64,000 bases of DNA from Tersicoccus phoenicis (lineage in GTDB: Bacteria > Actinomycetota > Actinomycetes > Actinomycetales > Micrococcaceae). A model generated the notes under the pieces. The model was not told the origin of the DNA, ran no database searches, and saw nothing but the letters and a program-made list of their open reading frames with translations. Positions 33,116 to 44,901 of the stretch are shown piece after piece. The stretch spans positions 1-64,000 of the forward strand of contig NZ_MRDE01000063.1 in NCBI RefSeq assembly GCF_001968835.1, read 5' to 3'. The position numbers were made by a program, and so were the translations under genes. Position 1 is the stretch's first letter; the number at the start of each line of letters is the position of its first letter.

Positions 33116-33134
33116 GCACGCTTGGGGGTGTGAG

Positions 33135-33566
33135 GTGTTCCTGGGAACGCATTCACCCCGTCTCGACGAGAAGGGCCGCCTCATCCTGCCGGCCAAGTTC
33201 CGCGAGGAACTGGCGGAGGGGCTGGTACTCACCCGAGGGCAGGAACGGTGCCTCTACGTGTTCAGCCAGAAGGAGTTCGAACGGGTCCACGACCAGATGC
33301 GACAAGCTCCCATCTCGTCGCGCCAGGTCCGGGACTACATCCGGGTCTTTCTCTCCGGCGCCTCCGACGAGGTGCCGGACAAGCAGGGGAGGGTGACCAT
33401 CCCTGTGGCGCTGCGTGACTACGCGGGGCTGGACCGGGAACTGGCCGTCATCGGGGCAGGGACCCGTGCCGAGATCTGGGACGCCCAGGCGTGGGGCGAG
33501 TACTTGACGGAGAAGGAGAACGCCTTCTCCGAGACCGACGAGGACGCCCTGCCGGGCATCCTCTGA
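33135..33566 (+). CDS. mraZ: transcriptional regulator MraZ
   Basis: A 143-residue protein, the normal length, with two AbrB-like swapped-hairpin domains: [25 protein letters not shown] and then [22 protein letters not shown]. Both carry the DxxGR signature. MraZ binds repeated TGGNN boxes and represses the dcw operon, including itself. The GTG at 33135 was chosen because the family begins with M-F-L-G; the frame is open further upstream but that lies over the operators. It is the first gene of the division and cell wall cluster. Confidence 0.96.
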   Translation: MFLGTHSPRLDEKGRLILPAKFREELAEGLVLTRGQERCLYVFSQKEFERVHDQMRQAPISSRQVRDYIRVFLSGASDEVPDKQGRVTIPVALRDYAGLDRELAVIGAGTRAEIWDAQAWGEYLTEKENAFSETDEDALPGIL

Positions 33567-33879
33567 GGCCGCGATGACCACCGGGACCATGCAACGCGCC
33601 GGGAGCGCTGTGGTGGGATCTCCAGCCGCCCGTCCGACCGACCTGACTCACCTTCCCCGGAGTCAGGCAGGCAAGGGCAGGCGCGGATGGGGATCCGGCT
33701 GCACCGACATCCCGGCGCGTCGCGCGCGTGCGTCCCGGTTCTTGGTCCCGCAGGATGCGATTCTTGATCAGGACATGACGACGTCGGACCTTCCCCGCTC
33801 GCGGAGCTGGTTCGACACGGCCGCGGCACGGCATCCCGGCCGCAGGGATGGTGCGCGGCACGAGGTGGGGCGAGGTGGA
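33567..33879. other. 313-base stretch between mraZ and rsmH
   Basis: The frame of rsmH is open through this stretch with ATG codons at 33574 and 33775, so part of it may code for an N-terminal extension such as that of the mycobacterial enzyme. The translation is low-complexity and unlike RsmH. No terminator or clear promoter was seen. Confidence 0.5.
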
Positions 33880-34926
33880 ATGACCGGGCAGACGCCGGCG
33901 TCGATGCGGCACACACCCGTACTGCTGAGCCGTACTCTCGACCTCCTGGCCCCCGCCCTGGCGCACGCGGGTGCGGTGGCGCTCGACGCGACCCTGGGCA
34001 TGGGCGGTCACAGCGAAGCGATGCTCTCCCGGTTCCCGCACCTGCACCTGGTCGGCGTCGACCGGGATCCGCAGGCCCTCGGGCTGGCCGGTGAACGGCT
34101 CGCCCGTTTCGGTGGGCGGGTCACGCTGATCAAAGCCGTCTACGACGAGGTTCCTGCCGTCCTGGCGCGGGCCGGCGTCGATCACCTCGACGGGGTGCTC
34201 TACGATCTCGGTGTCTCCTCCCTGCAGTTGGACGAGACCGAACGGGGCTTCGCCTACGCACACGACGCGCCGCTGGACATGCGGATGGACACCACCTCCG
34301 GCATCACCGCTCGCGAGCTGGTCAACACCGCGGACGAGGCCGACCTCGTGCGGATCATCCGCCGCTGGGGCGAGGAGAAGTTCGCGGGGCGGATCGCCCG
34401 CGCCATCGTCGCTGCCCGTACCGTGGGTGAGCTCGCGACCACCGGGCAGCTGGTGGAGGTGATCCGCTCGGCTGTGCCCGCGGCCGCCGCCCGGACCGGC
34501 GGTCACCCCGCCAAGCGAACCTTCCAGGCGCTGCGGATCGCGGTCAACGACGAACTCGACGTGCTGGAGCGGGCCATCCCCGCCGCTCTCGGTGCGCTCG
34601 ATCTGCACGGGCGGATCGTGGTCCTCTCCTACCACTCGCTCGAGGATGGGATCGCCAAGCGGGAACTGGCGGCAGCGTCGCGTTCCAGTGCGCCGCGCGG
34701 GTTCCCGGTGGAACTGCCCGAGCACCAGCCCCACTTTCGCCTGCTCACCAAGGGCACCGAGACCCCGTCCGAGCAGGAGGTCGCCGCCAACCCCCGCGCC
34801 GCCTCGGCTCGGCTTCGCGCCGCCGAACGCATCGCCGAACGCCCGGCCGCCCGCCACGCAGACCGCCACACAGGCCGCCACACGGACCGCCACACAGACC
34901 GCCGCACAGACAGGAGCGGCGCATGA
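33880..34926 (+). CDS. rsmH: 16S rRNA (cytosine(1402)-N(4))-methyltransferase
   Basis: A SAM-dependent methyltransferase of 348 residues that modifies C1402 of 16S rRNA. The family start [16 protein letters not shown], the SAM-binding [14 protein letters not shown], the FDLGVSS-like [44 protein letters not shown] and LSYHSLED are all seen. ATG 33880, with GAGGTGGGG nine bases before it, begins eight residues before the conserved core; ATG 33775 or 33574 would lengthen the N-terminus. The C-terminus ends in a repetitive His/Arg/Asp/Thr tail made by a 12-bp tandem repeat. The stop overlaps the ftsL start as ATGA. Confidence 0.93.
   Translation: MTGQTPASMRHTPVLLSRTLDLLAPALAHAGAVALDATLGMGGHSEAMLSRFPHLHLVGVDRDPQALGLAGERLARFGGRVTLIKAVYDEVPAVLARAGVDHLDGVLYDLGVSSLQLDETERGFAYAHDAPLDMRMDTTSGITARELVNTADEADLVRIIRRWGEEKFAGRIARAIVAARTVGELATTGQLVEVIRSAVPAAAARTGGHPAKRTFQALRIAVNDELDVLERAIPAALGALDLHGRIVVLSYHSLEDGIAKRELAAASRSSAPRGFPVELPEHQPHFRLLTKGTETPSEQEVAANPRAASARLRAAERIAERPAARHADRHTGRHTDRHTDRRTDRSGA
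34852..34911 (+). repeat. 12-bp tandem repeat coding for the RsmH tail
   Basis: Five units of CGCCACACAGAC type (34852, 34864, 34876, 34888, 34900) encode [16 protein letters not shown] and R-R-T-D. The array ends just before the AGGAG ribosome binding site of ftsL. Confidence 0.92.
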
Positions 34927-35519
34927 GTGCCGTCACCAGCCAGCCCGACGCACCCGCGGCGCCCGAGGCACGACCGGCGCGGACGGAACCTCGACGCCGC
35001 ACCGCCCTTTCGGTCGTCCCTGCCGGACCCAGCCGTCGGCGTACCCCGTTCGTGGTGTTCTGCTTCCTCGTCCTGGCGTCCGCGCTGGTAGCGGTCCTGG
35101 TCCTGAACGTCACCATGTCCGGGGGACAGTACACGCTGATCGAACTGCGTAACGAGCAGACCGCGCTGACCGAGCAGAACCAGGCGCTCACGGCCCAGGT
35201 GGAGAACAACGTGGCACCGCAGAACCTGGCCGCGAAGGCGGCGAAGGCGGGCATGGTGCCGGCGCCCGCGCCCGGGTACATCAACCTCGACCGGCTCAGC
35301 GTCTCCGGCAACCCGACCGCCGCCGTGAAGAAGGACGCACCCAAGGTGCAGATTCCCGCTCCGGCGGTCCCCGGCGCGCCGTCACCGGCGACAACGGACG
35401 CCAGGGTCGATGATGGGAAGAAGGGCGTGAAGTCGTCCGGCACGAAGGATCCGGTCCGGCCCCGACCGGTCGATCTGTACGGCGGCACCATCGAGGCGCC
35501 GCAGCAGAAGGGCCGCTGA
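34923..35519 (+). CDS. ftsL: cell division protein FtsL-like
   Basis: A 198-residue bitopic septum protein. A charged cytoplasmic N-terminus is followed by one membrane helix (about residues 42-63) and then an extracytoplasmic coiled coil ([28 protein letters not shown]) that in FtsL pairs with FtsB/DivIC and links to FtsQ and FtsI. The last 80 residues are Pro/Lys-rich, longer than in most bacteria. The identity rests on its place between rsmH and ftsI and on topology, since FtsL sequences diverge strongly. Its ATG overlaps the rsmH stop. Confidence 0.85.
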   Translation: MSAVTSQPDAPAAPEARPARTEPRRRTALSVVPAGPSRRRTPFVVFCFLVLASALVAVLVLNVTMSGGQYTLIELRNEQTALTEQNQALTAQVENNVAPQNLAAKAAKAGMVPAPAPGYINLDRLSVSGNPTAAVKKDAPKVQIPAPAVPGAPSPATTDARVDDGKKGVKSSGTKDPVRPRPVDLYGGTIEAPQQKGR

Positions 35520-35661
35520 CCCGCCATACCCGCGACACCTTGCGGCCGGCGAGGGGCAGGGACCGGTCGCCGACTCGACCGGCGTGGCAGCACAGAGAAC
35601 GACAGAGGAACGGCACACGGCCAGTCATCCGTGAGCGCCGGTCCGCAACGATGGGACGAGC

Positions 35662-37458
35662 GTGGCAACAGGCAGGAAGACGACACCTGGACGGACTCGC
35701 GACGGAGCGGCGACTCAGGCGGTGATCGGCCGACGGCTGCGGATCGGGCTGGTCATGCTGCTGACGTTGCTCGTGTTGCTCGGCGGGAGGCTGTTCTGGG
35801 TGCAGGGCCTGGACCCGTCCGGACTGGCGCAGGCCGTCACCGCCAATCGCACCCGGGTGATCGAAATGCCCGCCACGCGCGGAGAGATCGTCGACGCCAA
35901 CGGCAACGTCCTGGCCAAGAGCGTGCAGAGCTTCAACATCACGGTGGACCAGACCCTGTTCCAGGACTACGACCGCGCGGCCGGGGACAACGGCGCGAAG
36001 GTCCGGGTGACCCGGGATGACGCCATCACTGAACTCGCCGCCGCGCTGAGCATGGACCGCGCGAAGGTGCGGACCGCCGTCACCGGAGACAAGCGCTTCA
36101 ATTACGTCGCCCGCAAGGTCAGCCCGGAGGTGCGGACCAAGGTACTCGACCTGGGCAATCCGGCCGTCTACACCGAGACCAACTCCCAGCGCGTCTACCC
36201 CTCGGGTGCCGTCGCCGGTGGCCTCGTGGGCTTCATGAGCTCCGACAACCGTGCCCTCGCGGGCCTGGAGCTGACCCAGGACAAGCAGCTGACCGGCACC
36301 GACGGTGAGCGCAAGTTCGAGATCGGCGCCAACGGCGTCCGCATCCCCAACGCCACCGCCAACGACGTTCCCGCGCGGAACGGCGACACGGTGCGGTTGA
36401 CGATCAACCAGGACATCCAGTGGGTCGCGCAGCAAGCCATCGCCAACCAGGTGGCTGCGACCAAGGCGGAATGGGGCACGGCCGTCGTCGTGGAAGTCAG
36501 CACCGGCAACCTGATCGCCGTCGCGGACTCGACCACCGTGGACCCGAACAACCCGGGTGCCACCCCGGCGGACCGACGCGGTTCGCTCGCCGTCGAGGCC
36601 GCCTACGAGCCCGGCTCCACCACCAAGATGATCACCGCGTCCGGATTGATCGAGGAGAAGAAGGCCACTCCGCTCTCGCAGTACCTGCTGCCGCCGACCT
36701 ACACCATCGACGGTCAGACGTTCTCCGACTCGTTCGAGCACGGTTACGAGCGGCGGACCCTGGCCGGCATTCTCGGCTGGTCCATGAACACCGGTACGGT
36801 GATGGCCGGCTCGCAGCTCTCGCGGGAACAGCGCTACGACTATCTGCGCCGCTTCGGCATCGGGCAGCCCCTGAACCTGCCCCTGCCCGGCACCAGCCAG
36901 GGCATCCTCGCGCCACCGGACCAGTGGGACGGCCGGCAACAGTACACGGTGCTGTTCGGTCAGGGCGTCTCGCAGACGCCGGTGCACACGGCGATGGCCT
37001 TCCAGACCATCGCGAACAACGGCATCCGACTGCAGCCGCGGCTGATCGATGCCTACATCGAACCGGACGGCACGGAGCGCAAGGTGCCGATCGCCCCCGG
37101 CACCCGCGTGGTCACGCAGGACACCGCCCGCCAGGTACAGCAGATCCTCGAGGGCGTGATCACCGACGGTGGGGCCAAGGACGCCCAGATGGAGGGCTAC
37201 CGGATCGGAGGCAAGACCGGTACCTCCGAGAACCCCGGCCCCAACGGCGGGTTCGACGGCTTCACCGCGTCCTTCGTCGGGATAGCGCCGATGGACAACC
37301 CGCAGTACGTCGTCGGCATCGTCCTGCAGAAACCGCAGGGCAACATCTACGGCATCTCCACCGCACCGGTGTTCAAGACGATCATGAGCCAGGTGCTGAA
37401 CACCTACCAGGTCCCTCCGTCGACGGGCAATCCGCCTCGCCTCCCGCTCTCCTACTGA
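35662..37458 (+). CDS. ftsI: penicillin-binding protein 3, septal transpeptidase
   Basis: A class B PBP of 598 residues that cross-links septal peptidoglycan. One N-terminal membrane helix (about residues 28-48), the pedestal domain (RGEIVDANGNVLA), and the transpeptidase domain with S319-T-T-K322, S374-M-N376 and K518-T-G520 are all intact. There are no PASTA domains. The GTG at 35662 has GGGACGAG before it and lies 142 bases after ftsL. In the septum it works with the glycosyltransferase FtsW, encoded further on. It is the target of beta-lactams. Confidence 0.95.
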   Translation: MATGRKTTPGRTRDGAATQAVIGRRLRIGLVMLLTLLVLLGGRLFWVQGLDPSGLAQAVTANRTRVIEMPATRGEIVDANGNVLAKSVQSFNITVDQTLFQDYDRAAGDNGAKVRVTRDDAITELAAALSMDRAKVRTAVTGDKRFNYVARKVSPEVRTKVLDLGNPAVYTETNSQRVYPSGAVAGGLVGFMSSDNRALAGLELTQDKQLTGTDGERKFEIGANGVRIPNATANDVPARNGDTVRLTINQDIQWVAQQAIANQVAATKAEWGTAVVVEVSTGNLIAVADSTTVDPNNPGATPADRRGSLAVEAAYEPGSTTKMITASGLIEEKKATPLSQYLLPPTYTIDGQTFSDSFEHGYERRTLAGILGWSMNTGTVMAGSQLSREQRYDYLRRFGIGQPLNLPLPGTSQGILAPPDQWDGRQQYTVLFGQGVSQTPVHTAMAFQTIANNGIRLQPRLIDAYIEPDGTERKVPIAPGTRVVTQDTARQVQQILEGVITDGGAKDAQMEGYRIGGKTGTSENPGPNGGFDGFTASFVGIAPMDNPQYVVGIVLQKPQGNIYGISTAPVFKTIMSQVLNTYQVPPSTGNPPRLPLSY

Positions 37459-37471
37459 GCGAAGAACGCGC

Positions 37472-37477
37472 TACGGT
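37472..37477 (+). promoter_or_regulatory. possible internal -10 element before murE, leaderless layout
   Basis: TACGGT ends seven bases before the ATG at 37485. No -35 match, and read-through from ftsI is also likely. Confidence 0.4.
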
Positions 37478-37484
37478 GAACAGG

Positions 37485-39286
37485 ATGCCTGCTTATCATT
37501 CCGCCTCGGACGAGGCTGCCCCCGGGGGCACGCCCGACCGTTCCCCTGGTGGTGCCTCGACCTCCACGGCGCCGCCGGCCGGTGCGGCTGCGCTCCGGCC
37601 CGCCCACCCGCGTGCCGTACCCCTGTCGGAGTTGCGTGCCCTGATCGACGCGGAGGCCGTTCCCGGTTCCGCGGGACGCGCCGACCCGGCCGTCACCGGA
37701 GTGAGTCTGAACACGTCGCAGACGCTGCCCGGGGACCTCTACGCGGCGTTGCCCGGCACGCACCGGCACGGCGGGCAGTTCATCGCGGACGCGGTCGACG
37801 CCGGCGCCGTCGCCGTGCTCACCGATCCGGACGGCGCCGCCCTGGCTGCTCGCTCCGGCGTCACCGTCCCCGTCCTGGTCCACCCGCGCCCGCGTGCGGT
37901 GGTCGGTGCGCTCTCACACCGCGTCTTCGGTCCGGCCGCGACGGACGAGGAACTGGCGCTGTACGCGGTCACCGGCACGAACGGGAAGACCACCACGACC
38001 TACCTGATCAACGGGCTGCTCGGTGCCGCCGGCGCGAGGACGGGCCTGATCGGGACCATCGAGATCCTGGCGGGGGGCACGGCCGTCCCGTCGGTGCTCA
38101 CCACGCCGGAGGCGCCGCAGGTGCATGCGCTGCTGGCCCTGATGCGGGAGCACGGAGTGAACGCGGCAGCCATGGAGGTCTCCTCGCACGCGCTGTCCTA
38201 CCACCGGGTGGACGGGATCCGGTTCGACGTCGCGGGCTTCACGAACCTGACGCAGGACCACCTCGACCTGCACGGCAGCATGTCCGAGTACTTCGCCGCG
38301 AAGGCGCAGCTGTTCACTCCCGAACACTGCCGACGCGCGGTCGTGCTCGCCGACGACCACTGGGGTCGGGCGATGGCCCACCACGCCGCGGACCGGCTCG
38401 GCGCCGACGCGGTGACCTGCCTGCTCGTGGGCGGGCCCGAGGACGGGGCACCGGGCATGGACGCCGCATCGGGCCCCGACCTGCGCGCTGTCGATCTTCC
38501 CGGTGCCCTCTGGCACGTCACCGACCTGACGCGGGACGGACTCGGCCACCGCTTCACCCTGGTCGGACCCGCCGGCGTCCGGTTGCATGCCCGGACCGGG
38601 CTGCCCGGCCGGTTCAACGTGGCCAACGCGGCCCTGGCCGTACTGATGGTGCACGCCGGAGGGATGGACCCGGCCGCGATCCAGGACCTGCTCGAGGTGC
38701 CCGACGTGCTCACCCCGCAAGTGCCCGGCCGGATGCAGGTCATCGGCACGGCGCCGCACGCCGTCGTGGACTTCGCCCACAACCCCGACGCCCTGGTCCG
38801 CGCGCTGGAGGCGACCCGTCCCGACGACGGCGGCCGGCTGCTGCTCGTCTTCGGCGCCACGGGGGACCGGGACGCCACCAAGCGGCCCCTGATGGGCCAG
38901 ATCGCGGCCCGACTGGCGGACGTGGTCATCGTCACCGACGACGACCCGCACGACGAGGACCCCGCCCGGATCAGGGCTGCCGTCCTGGCCGGCGCTCACC
39001 GGGCCGTCCATGACGAAGGGTTCAGCCGGGTCGTCGAGGAAGTGCACCCCCGTGCGGAGGCGATCCGCCGGGCGGTGGCCCTGGCCCGCCCGCAGGACAG
39101 CATCCTGGTGGCCGGCCGCGGCCACGAGGTCTGGCAGGAGGTCAAGGGCGTGAACCTGCCGCTGGACGACCGGCAGGAGTTGGCCGCCGCCCTGCGCCAG
39201 GTCGGCGACCGTGGGAATGCCCCGGTGGACGAAGCCGATCCAGCGCCCCGGGACGGTCGTCACCAGGAGGAAGGCAACACACCAGC

Positions 39287-39290
<4 letters not shown>
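37485..39290 (+). CDS. murE: UDP-MurNAc-tripeptide synthetase
   Basis: A Mur ligase of 601 residues that adds the third, diamino acid residue to UDP-MurNAc-L-Ala-D-Glu. After a Pro/Ala-rich N-terminal extension of about 45 residues, the nucleotide domain starts (SLNTSQTLPGDLYAALPGTHRHG), followed by the P-loop GTNGKTTTT and the C-terminal domain. The specificity motif reads D486-D487-P488-H489 (VTDDDPHDEDP) instead of the meso-DAP motif DNPR, which suggests L-Lys or L-Orn as substrate. The ATG at 37485 was chosen for its leaderless layout; a GTG nine bases earlier is possible. The stop overlaps murF. Confidence 0.94.
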
Positions 39291-40791
<1,501 letters not shown>

Positions 40792-40795
<4 letters not shown>

Positions 40796-41901
40796 TCGCC
40801 CTCATCCTCAGTGGCGGCCTGGCCCTGCTCTTCTCCCTGGTCGGCACGCCGCTGTTCATTCGGCTGCTCGTGCGCCGCGGCTACGGCCAGTTCATCCGGG
40901 ACGACGGGCCCACCTCGCACCACACCAAACGAGGCACGCCCACCATGGGCGGCACCGTCGTCGTCGCCGCGGTGCTGGCGAGCTATCTGATCACCCACCT
41001 CGTCGTCTTCCTGCTCAACCCGCGGACCGAGGGGCCGACCATTTCCGGTGCCCTGCTGCTGTTCCTCATGTGCGCCATGGGCGGCGTCGGGTTCCTCGAC
41101 GACGCCCTGAAGATCTCCCGGCAGCGCAGCCTTGGTCTGACCGCCGCGGCCAAACTGACCCTGCAGGGCGTGATCGGCATCGTGTTCGCGGTGCTGGCGC
41201 TGGGCTTTCCCGACGCCAACGGCGTCACGCCGGCGTCGACCGCGATCTCCTTCGTCCGCGACACGCCGCTCGACCTGGCGTTCGCCGGGCCCGCACTCGG
41301 CGTCGTGCTGTTCGTGATCTGGGCCAACCTGATCGTCACCGCGACCACCAACGGCGTGAACCTGACCGACGGTCTCGACGGGCTCGCCGCGGGGGCGTCG
41401 ATCATGGTGTTCAGCGGTTACCTGATCATGGGGTTCTGGCAGTACAACCAGAACTGCGCGTCCCCGCGGATCGCTCAGGCGGGAGCCTGCTACTCGGTGC
41501 GGGACCCGATCGACCTGGCGATGCTCGCGGCCGCGCTGATCGGCGCCCTGGTCGGCTTCCTGTGGTGGAACACCTCCCCGGCGAAGATCTTCATGGGCGA
41601 CACCGGCTCGCTCGCCCTGGGCGGCGCGGTCGCCGCGTTCGCCATCCTCTCCCGCACCGAGCTGCTGTTGATCGTCCTCGCCGGCCTGTTCGTCATCATC
41701 TCCCTGTCCGTCATCCTGCAGGTCGGATTCTTCAAGCTCACGCGCGGGCGACGGCTGTTCAAGATGGCGCCACTACAGCACCACTTCGAGCTGAAGGGCT
41801 GGGCCGAGGTGACCGTCGTGGTCCGGTTCTGGATCATCTGCGGGCTCGGTGTCGCCGTGGCCGTCGGCATCTTCTACGCCGAATGGGTGGCCCTGGCGTG
41901 A
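40792..41901 (+). CDS. mraY: phospho-N-acetylmuramoyl-pentapeptide transferase
   Basis: An integral membrane enzyme of 369 residues, about ten helices, that transfers phospho-MurNAc-pentapeptide to undecaprenyl phosphate to make lipid I. The conserved loops are present: [26 protein letters not shown], the Mg-binding [17 protein letters not shown] and [10 protein letters not shown]. The GTG at 40792 overlaps the murF stop as GTGA, and GGAGG lies 9 bases before it. The stop in turn overlaps the murD start. Confidence 0.97.
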
Positions 41902-43484
41902 GCGGGCCCGACGACACGGACGCGACTTCGCCCCGGACCGATTCTCCGCGCACACGGGCACTGCGGAGCTGGGACGCCGACTGGGCCGGGTTGCGCGTCG
42001 TCGTCGCGGGGATCGGCACGGCCGGGTTCGCTGCCGCCGACACCCTGATCGAACTCGGCGCCGCCGTCGTCGTCGTCGACGCGGCGGACACCGCCGCCAG
42101 CCGGCAGGCCGCGGACACGCTGCGCATCGTCGGTGCGCGCGATGTCCTGCTCGGTCCCGACACCGCCGGGACCCTGCCCCGGATCGATGACGCCGCGCCC
42201 GAGCTCGTCGTCGTGTCCCCGGGCTGGCGGCCCACCGCCCCGCTGCTGCGGGCCGCCGAGGCCGCGGGCGTACCCGTGTGGGGGGACACCGAGCTGGCGT
42301 GGCGCGTGACCGAGCGTGCCGGCCGGACCACGCCCGCATGGCTGGCCATCACCGGCACGAACGGCAAGACCACCACGGTGGGGATGACCGAGGCGATCCT
42401 GCAGGCGGCCGGGTTGAAGGCCGTCGCCGTCGGCAACGTCGGCACCCCCATCCTGGACGCGCTGCGGGACCCGGTCGAGTACGACGTGCTCGCCGTCGAG
42501 CTGTCCAGTTTCCAGCTGCACTACAGCCACAGCCTCTCCCCGCTCGCCAGCGTCTGCCTGAACATCGCCGAGGACCATGTCGACTGGCACGGCTCCTACG
42601 CGCAGTACCGGGCCGCGAAGGCGAAGGTCTACGCCCGCACCCGGGTCGCCTGCGTCTACAACGCCGAGCAGATCGAGACCGAGCGGATGGTCGAGGACGC
42701 CGACGTGGTCGACGGCGCTCGCGCGATCGGTTTCACCACCGGTGCTCCCGCCCTGAGCATGGTCGGCGTCGTCGACGGGCTGCTGGTGGACCGCGCCTTC
42801 GTCGCCGAGCGCCGCACCAGCGCCGCCGAACTCGCTCACGTCTCCGACATCGGCGACCTGGTGCCGCGCCACCAGGTCGCCAACGCCCTCGCCGCCGCCG
42901 CCCTGGCGCGCGCCGCGGGCGTCGAACCCGTCGCCGTGCGGGACGGCCTGCGCGCGTACCATCCCGGCGCCCACCGGATCCAGCCCGTCGCCACCTTGGA
43001 CGGCGTGCTGTGGGTGAACGATTCGAAGGCCACCAACCCGCACGCCGCCGACGCCTCGCTGGCCTCGTTCCGGCCGGTGGTCTGGATCGCCGGTGGCCTG
43101 TCCAAGGGCGTCGCCTACGACGAGCTCGTCACCCGGCACCGCGACCGTTTGCGCGCCGTCGTGCTGATCGGCGTGGACAGCGCCGACCTGCGCGCCGCGC
43201 TGGCGCGACACGCCCCCGATGTGCCGGTCATCGAGCCCGGTGCGGGCGAGACTGGACTCGGGCAGTCCGCCGGGACCGATGGCGGAACCGGCATCATGAC
43301 ACGGGCCGTGTCGGCCGCCGCCGCGGTGGCGACCGACGGGGACACCGTGCTGATGGCGCCGGCGGCCGCCTCGATGGACCAGTTCGTCTCGTACGCCGAG
43401 CGTGGTGACGCCTTCATCACGGCGGTGCGGCGATTCGCCGACGACGACGGCACGGCCGGCGGTACGACAGGCGACGCCGGCTGA
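41898..43484 (+). CDS. murD: UDP-MurNAc-L-alanine--D-glutamate ligase
   Basis: A Mur ligase of 528 residues that adds D-Glu to UDP-MurNAc-L-Ala. The Rossmann-like N-terminal domain ([22 protein letters not shown]), the P-loop [13 protein letters not shown], the VELSSFQL segment, [16 protein letters not shown] and the C-terminal [12 protein letters not shown] are typical. It is somewhat longer than the 450-residue norm because of a charged N-terminus and loops near the end. The GTG overlaps the mraY stop as GTGA. An 88-base gap to ftsW follows. Confidence 0.96.
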   Translation: MSGPDDTDATSPRTDSPRTRALRSWDADWAGLRVVVAGIGTAGFAAADTLIELGAAVVVVDAADTAASRQAADTLRIVGARDVLLGPDTAGTLPRIDDAAPELVVVSPGWRPTAPLLRAAEAAGVPVWGDTELAWRVTERAGRTTPAWLAITGTNGKTTTVGMTEAILQAAGLKAVAVGNVGTPILDALRDPVEYDVLAVELSSFQLHYSHSLSPLASVCLNIAEDHVDWHGSYAQYRAAKAKVYARTRVACVYNAEQIETERMVEDADVVDGARAIGFTTGAPALSMVGVVDGLLVDRAFVAERRTSAAELAHVSDIGDLVPRHQVANALAAAALARAAGVEPVAVRDGLRAYHPGAHRIQPVATLDGVLWVNDSKATNPHAADASLASFRPVVWIAGGLSKGVAYDELVTRHRDRLRAVVLIGVDSADLRAALARHAPDVPVIEPGAGETGLGQSAGTDGGTGIMTRAVSAAAAVATDGDTVLMAPAAASMDQFVSYAERGDAFITAVRRFADDDGTAGGTTGDAG

Positions 43485-43572
43485 CGCACTCGCCGGTCGC
43501 GAGGTCGGTGCCGGTCGCTCGCTCGACGTACCGGCACGGCACCAGACCCGCCCGCAGACAGGAGATCAGCCC

Positions 43573-44901
43573 GTGGTCATCACGCCCCCGCGGCCGCAGG
43601 CCCCCCGCGTGGGGGCGAGCCCCGTCCGGCCCGCACCCCCGCGGGTGCCCCGGTCCACGTTCTTCCGGCTGATCGCCGGCGTCTGGGCGCGCATCGAGGA
43701 CCGCGACCAGCGCTCCGGCAACTCCAGCTACTACCTGATCCTCGGCTCGACCATCGCCCTGACCGCCGTCGGTCTGCTGATGGTGCTCTCCTCGTCCGCG
43801 GTCGAGGCCATCGCCCAGGAAGGCTCCTCGTACGCCCTGTTCCTCAAACAGGGCATGTTCGGCATCCTCGGCCTGATCGGCATGTTCGTGCTCAGTCGAC
43901 TGCCCGTCCCGGCGTTGAAAGGGCTCGCCTGGCCGGCCGTCGGGTTGGCGATATTGCTGCTGCTGGCGGTGTTCACCCCGCTGGGCTACGAGGTCAACGG
44001 GAACCGCAGCTGGCTGCGGTTCGGTGGCCTGACCGGGCAGCCGTCCGAGGCCGCCAAGTTCGCACTCTGCCTCTGGATGTCGCTGATCCTCGCCCGCAAG
44101 GGTGCGCTGCTCCGGCAACTGCACCATGCCCTGATCCCCGTGCTTCCCGTCGCGGCGCTGATTATCGGGTTGGTCGTGCTGCAGCGCGACCTCGGCACCT
44201 CGCTGCTGCTGGTGATGATCGTGATGGCGATCCTCTTCTTCGCGGGCGTACCGAAGCGGCTCTTCGTCGTCGCCGGCGTGCTCGCCGCGGCCGGCGCCGT
44301 CGCGATGGCCCTGGGCAGCGGGAACCGGATGTGTCGCATCACGGGCTGGCTCGGTGCCGGCCAGTGTGTCGGCGTCAACGACCAGGCCAACGCCGGTCTG
44401 GGGGCGCTCGCCTCGGGTGGCTGGTGGGGCCTGGGGCTCGGCCAGAGCCGGCAGAAGTGGTACTACATCCCGGAAGCCCACAACGACTTCATCTTCTCCA
44501 TCATCGGGGAGGAACTCGGCCTGGTCGGCACCCTCGTCGTGGTCTGCCTGTTCGGCATCCTCGCGATCGCCATCCTGCGCGTGATCATGCGGCACACCGA
44601 CCCGTTCGTCCGGATCACCTCCGGCGCCATCCTCACCTGGATCATCGGCCAGGCGTTTGTGAACATCGCCATGGTCACGGGCCTGCTGCCGGTGATCGGG
44701 GTGCCCCTGCCGTTCATCTCCTACGGTGGCTCGTCGTTGCTGGTGGTGCTGTGCGGTATCGGCGTCGTGCTCTCCTTCGCCCGCACCCGCCCGACGGCCC
44801 GGCGCGGTGGGCCCACCGGTTCCGGGGTGGGCCGGGTGCCACTGCTGAACGGGTTGGACCGGGGAACCGATGCCCGTGCCACCGGACGGGGCCGCGGCTG
44901 A
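43573..44901 (+). CDS. ftsW: peptidoglycan glycosyltransferase FtsW
   Basis: A SEDS-family membrane polymerase of 442 residues that makes septal glycan strands from lipid II with FtsI. About ten helices are seen; the family motifs include [68 protein letters not shown]-type periplasmic loop features, and the C-terminal [11 protein letters not shown]. The GTG at 43573 has AGGAG eight bases before it; upstream in-frame starts lie inside murD and have no such site. The position between murD and murG favours FtsW over RodA. The stop overlaps the murG start (TGATG). Confidence 0.95.
   Translation: MVITPPRPQAPRVGASPVRPAPPRVPRSTFFRLIAGVWARIEDRDQRSGNSSYYLILGSTIALTAVGLLMVLSSSAVEAIAQEGSSYALFLKQGMFGILGLIGMFVLSRLPVPALKGLAWPAVGLAILLLLAVFTPLGYEVNGNRSWLRFGGLTGQPSEAAKFALCLWMSLILARKGALLRQLHHALIPVLPVAALIIGLVVLQRDLGTSLLLVMIVMAILFFAGVPKRLFVVAGVLAAAGAVAMALGSGNRMCRITGWLGAGQCVGVNDQANAGLGALASGGWWGLGLGQSRQKWYYIPEAHNDFIFSIIGEELGLVGTLVVVCLFGILAIAILRVIMRHTDPFVRITSGAILTWIIGQAFVNIAMVTGLLPVIGVPLPFISYGGSSLLVVLCGIGVVLSFARTRPTARRGGPTGSGVGRVPLLNGLDRGTDARATGRGRG

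Larger units (their letters stand above)
32491..33134. other. 644-base intergenic region upstream of mraZ
   Basis: No gene can be supported here; open frames on both strands are arginine-rich and lack ribosome binding sites. The region contains a 25-bp tandem repeat (32572-32621) and, at its right end, the mraZ promoter with MraZ boxes. Nothing else stands out between about 32640 and 33040. Confidence 0.6.

Noticed and set aside
32438-33156. Open frames on both strands between the DUF3040 gene and mraZ
   Set aside because: Arginine-rich, repeat-derived translations without ribosome binding sites or domains; one runs across the MraZ boxes.
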